Source of the DNA: Nitzschia sp. DOCU1 | Taxonomy: Eukaryota; Bacillariophyta; Bacillariophyceae; Bacillariales; Bacillariaceae | Direction of reading: 5' to 3' | Assembly (NCBI GenBank): GCA_951394045.1 | Contig: OX595989.1 | Span: 3,224,001-3,288,000 of the forward strand | Length of the DNA: 64,000 bases | In this document: positions 43,201-53,791 of the stretch, one piece after another | How positions within the stretch are numbered: position 1 is the stretch's first letter | How the letters are laid out: each line of letters starts with the position of its first letter | Made by a program: the position numbers and the translations under genes | Notes under the pieces: generated by a model | Database searches by the model: none | What the model saw: the letters and a program-made list of their open reading frames with translations, nothing else | What the model was told of the DNA's origin: nothing

Positions 43201-45689
43201 TTGACCAATTCTTTGATCGTCTTCAACACTTTTTTGAAGTCCGTAGGAAAGTTGAGGAGAGAGCTGATCTTATGGATCCGTCCGGCAAGTTTCGGAGCTT
43301 GAAAGTCAAACAGCACTCGGGCGGGATCCTGAAGAAAACCGGAAAGTACAAGAAGGAATATCAGCAGCATGATCTAAAAGACAGAATCGTCCGCAATCTT
43401 GACGATCTATATGCCGCGGCGGAAGAAGCGAAAGACGAGCTGAACAGACTGCTCAAGCAGTTGACCACGGAAGTGAAAGGAATGGATAACACTAGTTGGT
43501 CCGTCGCACCATTGAAGCAACGCAACAAAGCCTTTGCCAAGGCTCAAGAAGAATATTCAGATCGCAAGCCCGGGCCCCCCGAATCTTGGCTGTATGATAT
43601 TGTTCGGGGAAGCATCATCTGCAAATCCTATAAACAAATGGCCGATGTCAATAAATGGATGGGGAAAAATTGCCACATCGTTACCTCCAAAAATCGTTTC
43701 CAGGAACCATGTTTCAACGGATATCGCGATTTATTATTTCATGTATCTATTCCTTACCGGGATGATCTTGCCCATATTTGCGAAATTCAAGTCCATCATA
43801 AAGATATGAAGGCTCTCGACGATCAATTTGGGATGCCGAAGCACTATGAATACTTCCGTTCAGCCTTTGCGGGTCCATGGCGAACACAAGAACAGATTTT
43901 GGAAGATCTTGCCATGCTTAACAAGTACGGAGAGATTGGCGGCCAATGCATGGTGAAGCTGTTGAAATCTAAGGATCCAGATCAACTTCGACTGTTCGCA
44001 CGGCTGTGTAGGGACAAGCTTGATGAGTATGACCGAGCTCTCGAACTCTACCGTCGAATTCTGATCATGCAGGACGCAACCAAAGAGGAGGACCACGAGG
44101 ACGTTGCCGACACTTATTTGGGCCTTGGTATGGTACTTGGAAGGCTTGGGGAAGTCGAAGAATCGTTGCTCAATTTTCAAAAGGCATTGGCGATCAAGGA
44201 ATCGATCCTTGGTACTAATCACCTTGAGATTGCTGAGATGTATACTCAAATCGGCCACATGCTCTGTAACAAAGGCGATTATGCGGAAGCGCTCAAGAAG
44301 TACCGGGATGCTCTAGCTGTCCGAGAATCAAGTTTGGGGCATGAACATTTCCTTGTGATTAATTCTTTGCAGGATATTGGCCGTGCACTTCGGGAAACGG
44401 GAGACTTTAAAGCGTCGGAAGCGGAGCTGCGGCGAGCCCTGGAAATCCAAGAATCTGTGCTTGGTGATGTGCACCCAGACGTGGCAGTGACTATATCTAT
44501 GATCGGAGAAACGCTATGCCAACTCGGAGATTTCAGCCACGCCATGGAAGAACACCGGCTAGTCCTCTCCATCCGAGAAACAAGCCTAGGAAAGAACCAC
44601 CCATTGACGGCTGACGCGCACTCAAAAATAGGTATCGTACTTTGCCAGAAAGGCGACTACGAAGTTGCCGAATGGCGGCATCGAAAAGCACTTCGGATTC
44701 AGGAAGCCGTCAAAGGAAAAGACGACGAAGATTGCGCTGTCTCCCTAACTCACTTGAGTGACGTGTTGAAGCGGAAAGGCGACTTCGATGGGGCGATCAA
44801 GTGTATCAAGCGGGCTACGAAAATCCGAGAGCAAAATTTAGGTCTGGACCATCCCGTCACCGCTGGCTCACATCTTGACCTTGGGCTGGTATATCTGAAG
44901 AAACGAAAATATGATCAAGCTCTACAACAATTCCGAAAAGCAAAGGTTGTTCGCGAGAGTTTTCTCGGGCAAAAGCACCCGGACACGGCGCTCGCCTACA
45001 ATTTCGTAGGGAATGCTTTGAGTCTTCGTGGAGACCATGACGCTGCGTTGTCTGAACATAGAAGAGCGATCGCCATATACGAGGCAGTTCTTGGCAAGAA
45101 CCACCCAAAGACAGCCGCTGGGTACCAGTATCTCGCAGACGCTTTGTTTGCCAAGGGCGATAAAGATGAATCTTTGATTGAGCATAGGAAAGCCTTGGCA
45201 GTCCGCGCCAGCATCTTGAACAAAGATCATCCAGATACAGCTTTGTCGTGCGCTAGAATCGGAAAGCTTTTGTCAGGGAAAGGAGACCTTGTCGGTGCCC
45301 TAGTCGCTTATCGACAAGCGCTCGCCATTACAGTTGGACTGTGTGGTGAGGATCATCCTGAGGCCGCCTCTGCCCATGTCCGCGTGGGCATAGTCCTGGC
45401 GGCGCAAGGTGACGTCGAAGAGGCAATGGATGAAGTCCAACAGGGCATCGACGTGCGCGAGTCTGCTCTTGGAAAAGATCATCCTGACACAGCACGAGCT
45501 TATGGGGTGATGGGAACATTGCATGGCTTGCTTGGAGAGTTCGAAGAAGCACAAGAAAAGCACAAAAGATCCCTTGCAATTTTGGAAAAGAAGCTCGGGA
45601 AGAAGAATCCCGATACCAAGGCGGCCCGTCAAAAGCTCATGAACGCAGTCGAAAAGAGAGCCGAAGAAAACGTCCTTGATAGTATTTGA
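40236..45689 (+). CDS. DUF6824 / RelA-SpoT-like / 12-TPR protein
   Basis: Single exon of 1817 residues. The N-terminus is very Lys-rich. Residues about 228-310 resemble the DUF6824 domain (DICFDDRHHPGTKDW to FGECFQEERRRI). A long acidic/Ser region follows, with small GGSY-x3-LGGS repeats near 770-860 and an almost pure Asp/Glu tract after that. Residues about 1117-1210 resemble a RelA/SpoT-type nucleotidyltransferase fold (WLYDIVRGSIICKS, NGYRDLLFHVSIPY, ICEIQVHHKDM, KHYEYFRSAF). Whether catalytic residues are kept is unclear. The last 520 residues are twelve 42-residue TPR units of kinesin-light-chain type, with the repeated pattern LG-x-x-HPDTA and GDY-x-x-A. TPRs bind partner proteins. A nucleotide-linked signalling scaffold is one reading, by inference. 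Confidence 0.8.
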   Translation: MPSKKAESTRSLDKPPKAQESTRSLTKKTKSKASAMEDGTKTKKKKKKSKDGSVSKPESSMTLMSTESKTKKKKPKSSSSLMSGDESKGSKEKKKIKKGKKPKRISEIPIQEEGDADQRVEEEELQQQSQPLPLPPPAESGLPKRSSSHDKSAAMAASLEDDINDDINDDIDMMMMENSQMFDTGPPIGEILASATEDDNVSDIGEVITDGDPVVEIIDGVEIIYNPDDTDICFDDRHHPGTKDWIVVIRECLEKFEGQEYSPPVYKAIKKKLKGRRFLVRTRRNERTSWREATKPEVIELFGECFQEERRRIAEGIDDDDSGVDSSLQNSAGSEESFSVGDILEEQSRQQAQHPPPPSAAASGKVNGAKHKQQSAPTPMSSAPTPRVSNQTDDVPTKVLVEDNEHDHNQYQDEEFELHSPPRRSKSDTVLASNRKTARLIRDEDRRTKSSSSDNNNSTDHHLLMAMREIETAEDYAKPFDDASLLQQGIKAEDKLSVLLSLADSSKTVALKAELAKLEDLAQRMRYASMAPLLDILSKIERHVTDYYQALAENNGSSSSLKESISKLHQMQSCENGFDKIPISKQKSMDRPPTSPRRAIDDDPLTDVDTDPGNSSNHRAAGDSKGDSNPDNSNSHQGGRHQRTISVSSDQGPRSGGGVKGNHNPDDSTAPHQSPGQADLSSVNSASMADDRYEMDDVQSDTVGDSGEDNLDSARDLGDADDDHLPHYEQTLNDDYNDSAANVSTGEEENHESYNGNAESSYREMELGGSYTEQDLGGSSNRDALGDGSDESEYSADLETNKDTTGEYDRSYRTADLGGSYREEALGGSFGTGALMSSSDGFASEEAGISEEEEDLEGDEEGDLEDVDEGEYDDDPEYDDEVPEEDEEGEAAEEEGMEGTLALRGDESVELELKDDYGGDDLSSMGRSMPGMYGSDSEEDEEEYDDVEIDFDEDYLEDEDQSERSDSSMSSDGSSDDKANKEPKPNPKLDQFFDRLQHFFEVRRKVEERADLMDPSGKFRSLKVKQHSGGILKKTGKYKKEYQQHDLKDRIVRNLDDLYAAAEEAKDELNRLLKQLTTEVKGMDNTSWSVAPLKQRNKAFAKAQEEYSDRKPGPPESWLYDIVRGSIICKSYKQMADVNKWMGKNCHIVTSKNRFQEPCFNGYRDLLFHVSIPYRDDLAHICEIQVHHKDMKALDDQFGMPKHYEYFRSAFAGPWRTQEQILEDLAMLNKYGEIGGQCMVKLLKSKDPDQLRLFARLCRDKLDEYDRALELYRRILIMQDATKEEDHEDVADTYLGLGMVLGRLGEVEESLLNFQKALAIKESILGTNHLEIAEMYTQIGHMLCNKGDYAEALKKYRDALAVRESSLGHEHFLVINSLQDIGRALRETGDFKASEAELRRALEIQESVLGDVHPDVAVTISMIGETLCQLGDFSHAMEEHRLVLSIRETSLGKNHPLTADAHSKIGIVLCQKGDYEVAEWRHRKALRIQEAVKGKDDEDCAVSLTHLSDVLKRKGDFDGAIKCIKRATKIREQNLGLDHPVTAGSHLDLGLVYLKKRKYDQALQQFRKAKVVRESFLGQKHPDTALAYNFVGNALSLRGDHDAALSEHRRAIAIYEAVLGKNHPKTAAGYQYLADALFAKGDKDESLIEHRKALAVRASILNKDHPDTALSCARIGKLLSGKGDLVGALVAYRQALAITVGLCGEDHPEAASAHVRVGIVLAAQGDVEEAMDEVQQGIDVRESALGKDHPDTARAYGVMGTLHGLLGEFEEAQEKHKRSLAILEKKLGKKNPDTKAARQKLMNAVEKRAEENVLDSI
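44085..45640 (+). repeat. Twelve 126-nt coding units (TPR array)
   Basis: Twelve consecutive 42-codon units, each with a helix-turn-helix and ending in a variant of LGKDHPD. The units differ in sequence, so this is an old protein repeat rather than a recent DNA duplication. Confidence 0.8.
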
Positions 45690-45763
45690 AACTACGATGC
45701 TACTTAGCAATGCCCATCATTTCCATTTTCGTACAACAAATAGCAGCAAAAAAAATTCCGCTA

Positions 45764-48476
45764 TCACCGTGTCCTATGAGGAGGGCGGGATCCACAACCA
45801 TTTGCTCCCAGCAATGTAGTCAGGGAGGCGCATTGGCGAAAACGTGTAGTGCCGCACATCCATTCTCCGGGCGATCTATGAGGCGTGCCCCTTTCCAAGC
45901 AAATTGATTTGCGAAACTCTTCCGCACTGATGCTGTCAATAGAATGCCGAGGAAAGACTTTGGCAAACATTTTGCAGAATAGATCCGACGATTTCGCATC
46001 ACGGAGCAGGTTGGCCAGCGAACCATGGACATTGCACCAAGCCTGTAGTCCCTGATGAATCATTTGTTCGCAGCTAGACTTCAAGCCAAAGAGATCGATA
46101 GTCGTCGCACCATTGTCGCAAATTGACTCATTCTCGCTAAGATCTAAAAATTCTTGATGCATGGACTCGGCCCGCCGATGAAGCAAAATGGTGACAGCGA
46201 TTAATCGCAGCAATACCAATTTGGGCGGCGGTGCGCCGCTTGCAAGCGGTGGGCTGAAGGTCTTGACAAAATGATCCACTTCGTTGGCTGTAAATGTGTC
46301 CAGTTCGCTCATGTATTCGATCTGTTCCTGGTCCAAAACAATTTTGGCCTCTGTCTCATCTAACGGATTCCTTGGGTATCCCTCTCGAAGGCGCTCTGTT
46401 ATTTGTAAAGAGATAGTTGTCAATGGAAATGAAATCACCTACTAGGCGACAGTTCTCCTGCAAAATCAAACTTACCACCTTTTCGCACTCAGCTCCGTAG
46501 TCGATATGGATTTCCTTCTCCGTCCCGTCGGCAGGAAAAGCGAAGGGACCGTCACTTTTTCCCCTGTGACCCAGAAGATAGTGAAGAGCGCCCTCTGGGT
46601 CGTATCTAGCATGCACTTGTACTATCTCACCCTGATGTGAGATTTCGTTGACAAAGGGAGGAACATGACGTCGTGCTTCCATATGTAGTTCCCCAGTTTC
46701 GTTGTCCGTAATGTCCAAATAACTTTCTCCGTCCCGACTTTGGAAGCAGTAGGCCTCGTTCTTGCTCGAAAGAATTAGACACTTGATGATATGCTCGTGG
46801 TCCCCTCGCCAGTCTTCACGCCGGAACGGGGCATAGACGCCAAAATCCAACAATTCTCCGGGCCCCATACTGAAAGTATTCGGTATTCGATCGTCGTTGA
46901 ATTAGGGAAGGATCGAAAGAAAGGTTCCGAAACGAGCTCCTGCCATGGCCGATTTTTTTACAGTAAAAGTCAACTTGTACCCCTTGTATGAGACAACGGT
47001 GCGTGGAAGCTCCTCAAAACCTGGAACTTTTGGGTCTGCCGCCGGTACCATCAATCTAAAGACTTCCTTTGGATTACTCCAGGTGCAATGGAACGGGGCT
47101 CTTGACTTGAGTCGATCGAATGGTGCTCTAGCTGATGCAATCAGTGGACATCCACCCATGATCTCCCTCTGGGCATTCAGACAGCCGTCCCAAGCGTCAT
47201 CCAGGCCATATGTCATGGTGCAAGGAACATGCAATCTTCCGCTGCTGGAACCATTGATCAAGCACAAGCTCTGTGGATCGTGTGTAACCGTGAACACCTC
47301 AATACCGTTGATCAAATCCTTTTCCACACCAGTGACGCGGCCACAAACAGCAACAACCGTGCCATCCAAGCGACGCCACTGTCTTTTAAAACTTAGGCCA
47401 AGCAATTCGTGTTTCATTTTCTTGACTCGCATGGAAGCTCCAATTTGCTTGCAAAATTGCTCCTTTATCCCCGCATGTTCGGCAGGCGGCACACCAGCCT
47501 GGACCAGGGCTTCGTCAATTGAAGGATATCGATCCCATTGCGGAGAGAAGATTCTCAGTCCTCGTAGGTCCTCATGTTCAACTGGACGGTCACAATCCAA
47601 AAATGTAGGCCAACAGAAAAATTTCCAACCCATCGGAAAACCAGCTGCCGACTGCATCCTTTCAGAATAGGGAAATGCTGTACAGAGCTTTCGGAGACAG
47701 GCAAGAGGATACCGTGTAGTTCGGCCTTTGTTTGTGACGCAGCTGCTACACTTGCCGCATTCCTCCCGTTTACACATGGGGCAGCGATTGCAACGATTGC
47801 GTCGGATCGCCGCAAGTCCCACGATCGAGTTGATACTCGCTGGGCTCACTGGATGAACTTCATCATTGTCTACCGAGTTATCAATGGCACGATGGCGTTT
47901 TGGGGGCCGTTCAGAAGATCCCTCTGACTCCTGAGGAGGAGGCCGCTTTGGCCTTCCAAGTGCCTGTGTATCTTCATGGTCGAGCTCGATGCCAAGGTAA
48001 CCGTAAAGATAGTATGCACGACGGGAAGAGCCAAAAGCATCAGGCCTGTTCCTCATCGCGTGTTCCACCGAAAAGAATTTTTGCCCCGAAGGTGAAAGGA
48101 TAACAAGCCCGTCCAGCTTCTTTAAGGTCTTTTGTTTCGAAGGCTTGGATGAAGTCCATTGGTATGAACTGAAGTAGAACGAAAATCCTTCAGGCAGATA
48201 CTTGGACGTCTGCTTCTTGTTCTGGCGTGAGATTTCGTAGCACATCTATAACAGAAGGACGTCAAGGTTCAGAAAGAAGTAGGCCACCCCGTCACAATCA
48301 ACAATCGACTTTCCGACGGAACTTACCCGTCGCAGACACCCCTTTGAGCGCTGACAAGTGTGACACTTGCCACAGTCCTCGCGCTCGCAGTTTCTACAAC
48401 GTCTACATCGATTTTTGTAGACATCTTCCCATTTCCAGGGCTTCTTTACTTCTTCCTGTGGAGCGGGAGTGGTCAT
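45764..48476 (-). pseudogene. Tudor-CXXC-MBD-SET family, locus 2 (5'-truncated, nonsense before SET)
   Basis: Minus-strand exons 48476-48327, 48245-46476 and 46393-45764. It starts in the middle of the family architecture: first recognisable module CXXC 2 (NRCRRCRNCEREDCGKC), then MBD-like 2 (YLPEGFSFYF, LSPSGQKFFS), CXXC 3 (CNRCPMC), MBD-like 3 (FPMGWKFF), and the region leading to SET. At 46904-46902 a TAA replaces the GAA of the paralogue, giving FLSILP-stop just before the SET-like core. Past the stop, the SET-like core (FVNEIS, EKEIHIDYGAE) and the C-terminal exon stay open and in frame. The Tudor module, CXXC 1 and MBD 1 are absent. A truncated reader protein without SET could still be made; loss of function is more likely. 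The C-terminus is longer than in loci 1 and 3. Confidence 0.75.
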
Positions 48477-48581
48477 AAGAGTGTGACAACTGCAACAAAG
48501 GCATTGAGTTGTTTTTGGTACGGTATGTTGTGTTGTGGGGGTGTCGACATCGTGATGGCAATCGAAAGCTTCTTCTTTCAC

Positions 48582-48889
48582 AAGCGTTGGGTGATTAATT
48601 CACGTACCTACCACTGGTAGGTACATACATTTGGTCCATGGCAACTGAACTTCAATGACGTCATCCGATGGTCGGGACGATCATTTTGAACCCATCACCG
48701 TCATAGCTATCCCTTTTGTGGTTATTGAGAGAAGACAGCGCATTTCAACAACAACACAAATCAGGAGCAGCAACGATAAAGCACTAAGCAGCTACTTCAT
48801 GTCCTAGAAGAATGGATCACCGTCGTCTCCCTTTCGGAATTAACCCAACGTCGAAAATGCCAAGTGCCACGCATCCATAACCGGGCGAT
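48582..48889. other. Spacer between chromatin loci 2 and 3
   Basis: This contains the leftover 5' sequence of locus 2 and, from 48655 to 48850, a decayed copy of the promoter and start of the NCA2-like gene (annotated separately). No intact gene is present. Confidence 0.6.
48655..48850 (+). pseudogene. Duplicated promoter and first codons of the NCA2-like gene
   Basis: This stretch matches 56430-56700, the upstream region and start of the gene at 56666. Shared blocks include TCAATGACGTCA, ATTTTGAACCCATCACCGTC, GCGCATTTCA/ACGCATTTCA, GCTACTTCAT and CCGTCGTCTCCCTTTCG. The start-codon region is kept (ATGG at 48812-48815), but a one-base deletion just after it shifts the frame, and the match ends soon after, so no protein is made. 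It marks the edge of a duplicated segment. Confidence 0.7.
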
Positions 48890-51598
48890 CTATAGAGGGG
48901 GGTCCCTTTCCAAGCAAATTGATTTGAGAAACTCGTCCGGGGTGATGCTGTCGATAGAATACCGAGGAAAGACTGTGGAAAACATATTACGGAAAAGATC
49001 CGATGATGCCCCATCACGGAGCAGGTCGGCCACCGACCCGAGATAGTTGCACCAAACCTGCAACCCCTTACGAATCATTTCTTCGCAACTAGTCCTCAAA
49101 CCCAAAAGATCGATAGTCGTCGCGCCGTTGTCGCAAATCGACTCATCGTCGTTGATATCTAAAAACTCTTGGTGCATGGATTCGGCACGGCGATGAAGCA
49201 AAACAGTGACAGCGAACAGTCTCAGCAATACCAATTTGGGCGGTGGTGTCCCGCGTGCCAATATTGGGCTAAAAGTCTTGACGAAATGATCCACTTCGTT
49301 GGCTGTAAATGTGTCCAGTTCGCTTATGTATTCCTCCTGTTCCTTGTCCAAAACCGCTTTTGCCGCTGCGTCATCTAAAGGCTTCCTGGGGTATCCCTCT
49401 CGAAGGCGCTGTGTTATGTAAAGAATGAGCTGTCAATGGCCGTGGAATCACCAACTGGACGGCATTCTTGCACAATCAAACTTACCACCTTTTCGTACTC
49501 AGCTCCGTAGTCGATACGGATTTCCTTCTCCGTCCCGTCCGCAGGAAAAGTGAAGGGACCGTCACTTTTCCCCCTGTGACCCAGAAGATAATGAAGAGCA
49601 CCCTCTGGGTCGTATCTAGCATGCACTTGTGCTATCTCACCCTGATGCGAGATTTCGTTGACAAAGGGAGGAACATGACGTCGTGCTTCCATATGTAGTT
49701 CCCCGGTTTCGTTGTCCGTAATGTCCAAATAACTTTCTCCGTCCCGACTTTGGAAACAGTAGGCCTCGTTCTTGCTCGAAAGAATTAGACACTTGATGAT
49801 ATGCTCGTGGTCCCCTCGCCAGTCTTCACGCCGGAACGGGGCATAGACGCCAAAGTCCAACAATTCTCCGGGCCCCATACTGAAAGTATCCGGTATTCGA
49901 TCGTCGTTGAATTCGGGAAGGACCGAAAGAAAGGTTCCGAAACGAGCTCCTGCCATGGCGGATTTCTTAACCGTGAAAGTCAACTTGTAACCCTTGTAAA
50001 AGACAAGGGCACACGGAAGCTTCTGAAAACCAGGGACGATTGGCTCTTCCGCAGGTACCATCATGCGGAAGACAGCGGCGGGATTTTTCCAGCTGCAATA
50101 GTAAGGCGCCCTTGCCTTGAGTCTTTCGTAGGGCGCTTTGGCTGATTCAATCAGTGGACATCCTTCCATGATCTCCCGCTGTGCATTCAGACAGCCATCC
50201 CAAGCATCATCCACTTCATACGTCATGTTGCAAGGTACTTGCAACCTTCCACTGCTGGACCCATTGATCCAGCACAAGCTCTGTGAATCGTGTTTGACCG
50301 TGAACACTTCGCTATCGTTGATCAGATCTTTTTCCACCTTTGTGATGCTGCCAGAGATAGCAACTACCGTGCCATCCAGGCGACGCCACTGCCGTTTGAA
50401 ACTAGCCCCCAGCAATTCATGCCGTGGCTTCGTGACTCGCATCGATGACGCTCCAATTTGCTTGCAGAATTGCTCTTTTTTCCCAGGGAGTTCCTCCGGC
50501 GGCACACCAGCCCGGGCCAGCGCTTTGCCGATGGAAGTATAATCCACATTGAGGGGGCAGTAGATTCTCAGTCCTCGCAAATCTTCATGTTCCAATGAAT
50601 GGTCATTATCAGCTGGAGGCAAAAACAAAAATTTCCAACCCATCGGAAAACCAGAGGCTAGCTGCATCCTTTCAGAGTGGGCAAATGCTAGACAGAGCTT
50701 TCGGAGACAGGCAAGGGGATCTCGTGTAGTGCGGCCTTTATTCGTGACACAGCTGCTACACTTGCCGCATTCCTCCCGACTACACATGACACAGCGATTG
50801 CAACGATTGCGTCGGATCGCCGCAGGTCCCACGATCGAGTTGATACTCGCTGGGCTCACTGGATGAACTTGATTATTTACTGTCGAGGTATCAAGAACCG
50901 GATAACGATTTGGGGGCGGGTCGGAAGAGTCCTCTGATCCCTGGGGAGGCCGCTTTGGCCTTCCAAGTATCTGTTGATCATCCGCGTCGAGCTCGATGCC
51001 GAGGTAATCATAAAGTTTATATGAATCAATGGATGAAACGAAGGCTTTTGGCGATTTCATCATCGCGCTTTCTACCGAAAAACAGAACAATCGCCGCGAA
51101 GGCGCAAGGATAACAAGGCCATCCAACTTTGATAAAGCCTTTTGTTTCGAAGGCATGGATGAAGTCTTTGGTTTTGAACTGAAGTAGAACGAAAATCCTT
51201 CTGGTAGATACTTGGACGTCTGTCTCTTGTTCTCGGGTGGTATCTGGTCACACATCTACGATAGCATCACATCAAGAAAGGCTTATAAGAAGTCGGCCAC
51301 AGCCACGATCAACCATCTACATTCCGATGGAACTTACTCGTCGCAAACACCCGTTTGACCGTTGACAAGTGTGGCACTTGCCACAGTCTTTGCGCTTGCA
51401 ATTTGTACATCTTCCGCAACGACTTTTGTAGACATCTTCCCATTTCCAGGGCCTACCTGCTGTTTCATGCGGAGCCGGATTTCTGGTGGACGCCTTGGCC
51501 GAGAATGCAGCAGGCACGTTTGGCGCCACAATCTGCTCTGCAATCTTAGCCAATCCAACTGACCTGTAAAATCCAGCGACATCAGTGGAGCCCTCAAA

Positions 51599-51603
51599 CT
51601 CAG
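51599..51603. repeat. Target-site duplication, left copy (CTCAG)
   Basis: Five bases flanking the left terminal inverted repeat, identical to 53826-53830 on the same strand. Removing the element and one copy restores the exon reading frame of chromatin locus 3. Confidence 0.8.
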
Positions 51604-51637
51604 AGGCGAACTTACCCGCACTCTTTTTTTGCGGATC
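51604..51637 (+). repeat. Terminal inverted repeat, left
   Basis: 34 bases matching the reverse complement of 53792-53825 except one T/C difference at the 25th position. It contains the reverse complement of GGTAAGT, a donor-like sequence. Confidence 0.85.
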
Positions 51638-51905
51638 TGCGGATGGTTGCGGACGGACCGCAAATACATCCGGGTCCCCTGCGGATTTGGGCGTTTCGTC
51701 CGTCGGTTTGCTGTGGATCCGCAATTTCCTGCGGACGGTGGATTTGATTGCGGATTTGCTATTGAATGTACCTAATCTAATAGCTTCATACCTACTCTAT
51801 CGTAGATCAACACCATTCATGACAACAAAATTGGCGCGCCATAATGAAAGAGTCCCACCGAATGAAATGTAGTTGCGGCGGCAAAAGACAAATTCGTCAT
51901 GACAG

Positions 51906-51985
51906 TTTGTTCATCATCGACAACTTTGTCAATTGCGTCATCATCATCATCAACAACTTTGTCAATTGCATCATCATCATCGACA
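51906..51985 (+). repeat. Short tandem repeats of about 33 bases
   Basis: Three imperfect units built from ACAACTTTGTCAATTG and a run of TCATCATCATC, inside the element and just before the RAD51-like sequence. They have no coding role that I can support. Confidence 0.65.
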
Positions 51986-52016
51986 ATGTCCTCGTTCGCT
52001 CTTCCTTCCGATGCTG

Positions 52017-53424
52017 ATGGCGACGATCAAGAGTTCCAGACGAAGAATGGAATGTAACTGCAACTGACAGTAATAGCAAGGGTCTCCTTGACATTCCCGG
52101 AGTCACAATTTCGGCATGGCAACAATTTCAACAACTTTCAGCAACTTGCGGCAATTTGACGACGGGTTGTCCTTGTGTTGATGAACTCGTAGCTTTTCCG
52201 TCTGAATGGAATGTCGGCAGTAAAGGCATTCCACCAGGTCATGTCTTGTCGTTGGTGGGACCTTGTGGAGTGGGCAAGACGCAACTAGCATTGCAATGTG
52301 CTCTACAAGCGGCAGCATCTTTGAATTCCACATGGCGCGGACAGCGGCTATTTTCGACTGGATATTTGGCTGCCCCCCCCCAACGGCGGGTACGAAAGTA
52401 CTAATAGACGAGAAAGTTCTCGGAAGGCAGCAGGCGTCGGCGTCGGAACTAACATCCAAACATCGTTATTGAAATTCTGGTTTTATCGCCAATACCGGTG
52501 AGTAGAAAACGAGCATTTGAGTTTGATGTACCAAGAGGATGATGACGCTTTCTTGAAATACACAATGATAGGTCGCAAGCAATTTGCGATAATTAGTTGC
52601 GCGTGACTCTTGAGAAGAACTGTCGAAGACGAAGGGTGCGCTCCGAAGTGTCTTTCTCACTGTTTTTCCTCATCCATGTCGTAGCAGATCCAGCGTCCTT
52701 GCCAATGGCCCCGTTCAACAGATACAATGGGGTATGGACAAACTCTACGACTGTACGATACTTGGCGAGTACTGTGGGACATGGATCCTTGCGAGACTTG
52801 GCACGACGTTGTCAATCGATACTAGAAACAGAAACAACAACGCCAGAGCAACAACAACCACCATTGTCCAAAAAACGCAAACGACAACAACGTCCATGTC
52901 TCGTGCCTTCCAATCTCTACTTTCAATCCATTGCAACGATTTCAGATCTTGTCATGGTATTGAGTCTGTTGGAAGATGAATTATTACAATCACCGACCAA
53001 TACAAATACGGTCATTATTGTCGATGCCTTGCATCAATTGCTTGCCCACAATGATAACGATGAGGACCATGTTTGGGAACGAGCGTGGCAACGATTGAAA
53101 CGCATGGCACGACTCTATCACGTCTCTGTCATTGTAGTCGTAACAGCAGCACCATCTACCAAACACCACCACCACCACCAGCAGGCTCTTGCTGCCAAGC
53201 ACAATTCGGATGTGCAACTAGCATTGGTGCCACAACAACAACGTGTTTGTATTCAATTGACCAAACACATTGGAAAAGTCGTGGCGGTGGAAGAAAAGGA
53301 CGGCGCGGGTACTACTACTACTAGCCGTCCTCTTTTTGGAGCCTCCACGCAACTCGCAATGGTACATGTGATGCACACTGGCAAAGGTTTGCAACAAGTG
53401 GCGACTACTTCTACTACCAGCTAG
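52017..53424 (+). pseudogene. RAD51/RecA-family recombinase-like gene, broken
   Basis: Two blocks. Block 1 (52017-52401) reads LTTGCPCVDELVAF and SLVGPCGVGKTQLALQCA, with the RAD51-type leader and a Walker A (GPCGVGKT). Its frame is lost at a run of eight C at about 52373-52380; the next frame reads AGTKVLIDEKVLGRQQ, as expected of the following strand. Block 2 (about 52690-53424) has SNLYFQSIATISDLVMVLSL, Walker B TVIIVDALHQLL, YHVSVIVVVTAA and RVCIQLTKHIGK. Between the blocks, GTGAGT near 52499 and GTAGCAG near 52689 could be intron ends. There is no ATG in the block 1 frame, whose upstream stop lies near 52014; a spliced leader exon from ATG 51987 is possible. The family is RAD51 paralogues of DNA strand exchange. 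Decay or a sequencing error at poly-C cannot be told apart. Confidence 0.6.
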
Positions 53425-53791
53425 CTCGTAATGATCAAGTGCTACTATATCGTTGGAGCATGCATTCATCCATTCGGTGCTGAATAGCACTTGACTTTTC
53501 AAAGACTGCTGCTAGTATGTACCGGTAGTTGATCATAAGCGACTAGTAGTATCATACGATTGAGGCTAAAATGCTGCAGCGGTGTGTGATCAAGAAGAGA
53601 GTGTTGTTGCAGTTGCAGCAGTTATCGTTTACATTCTAATTGCGGCTTGGGTCGATGATGACGTGGTGAGAGGAACAAAATCGATGTGACTAGTGGGATT
53701 ACATTGCGATCCGCATCCGCATGACTTTTCGGATAAATTCGCGCAGTCGGACGGCGGATGGGTGTGGACGAGCAAATCCACCATCCGCACA

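Noticed and set aside
49169..49378. Small plus-strand frame repeated at 39082-39291 on the minus strand
   Set aside because: Its presence in both places simply reflects the duplicated last exon of the chromatin genes on the other strand.
52103..52459. 118-codon minus-strand frame inside the element, considered as a transposase piece
   Set aside because: It is antisense to the RAD51-like Walker A region and shows no transposase motif.
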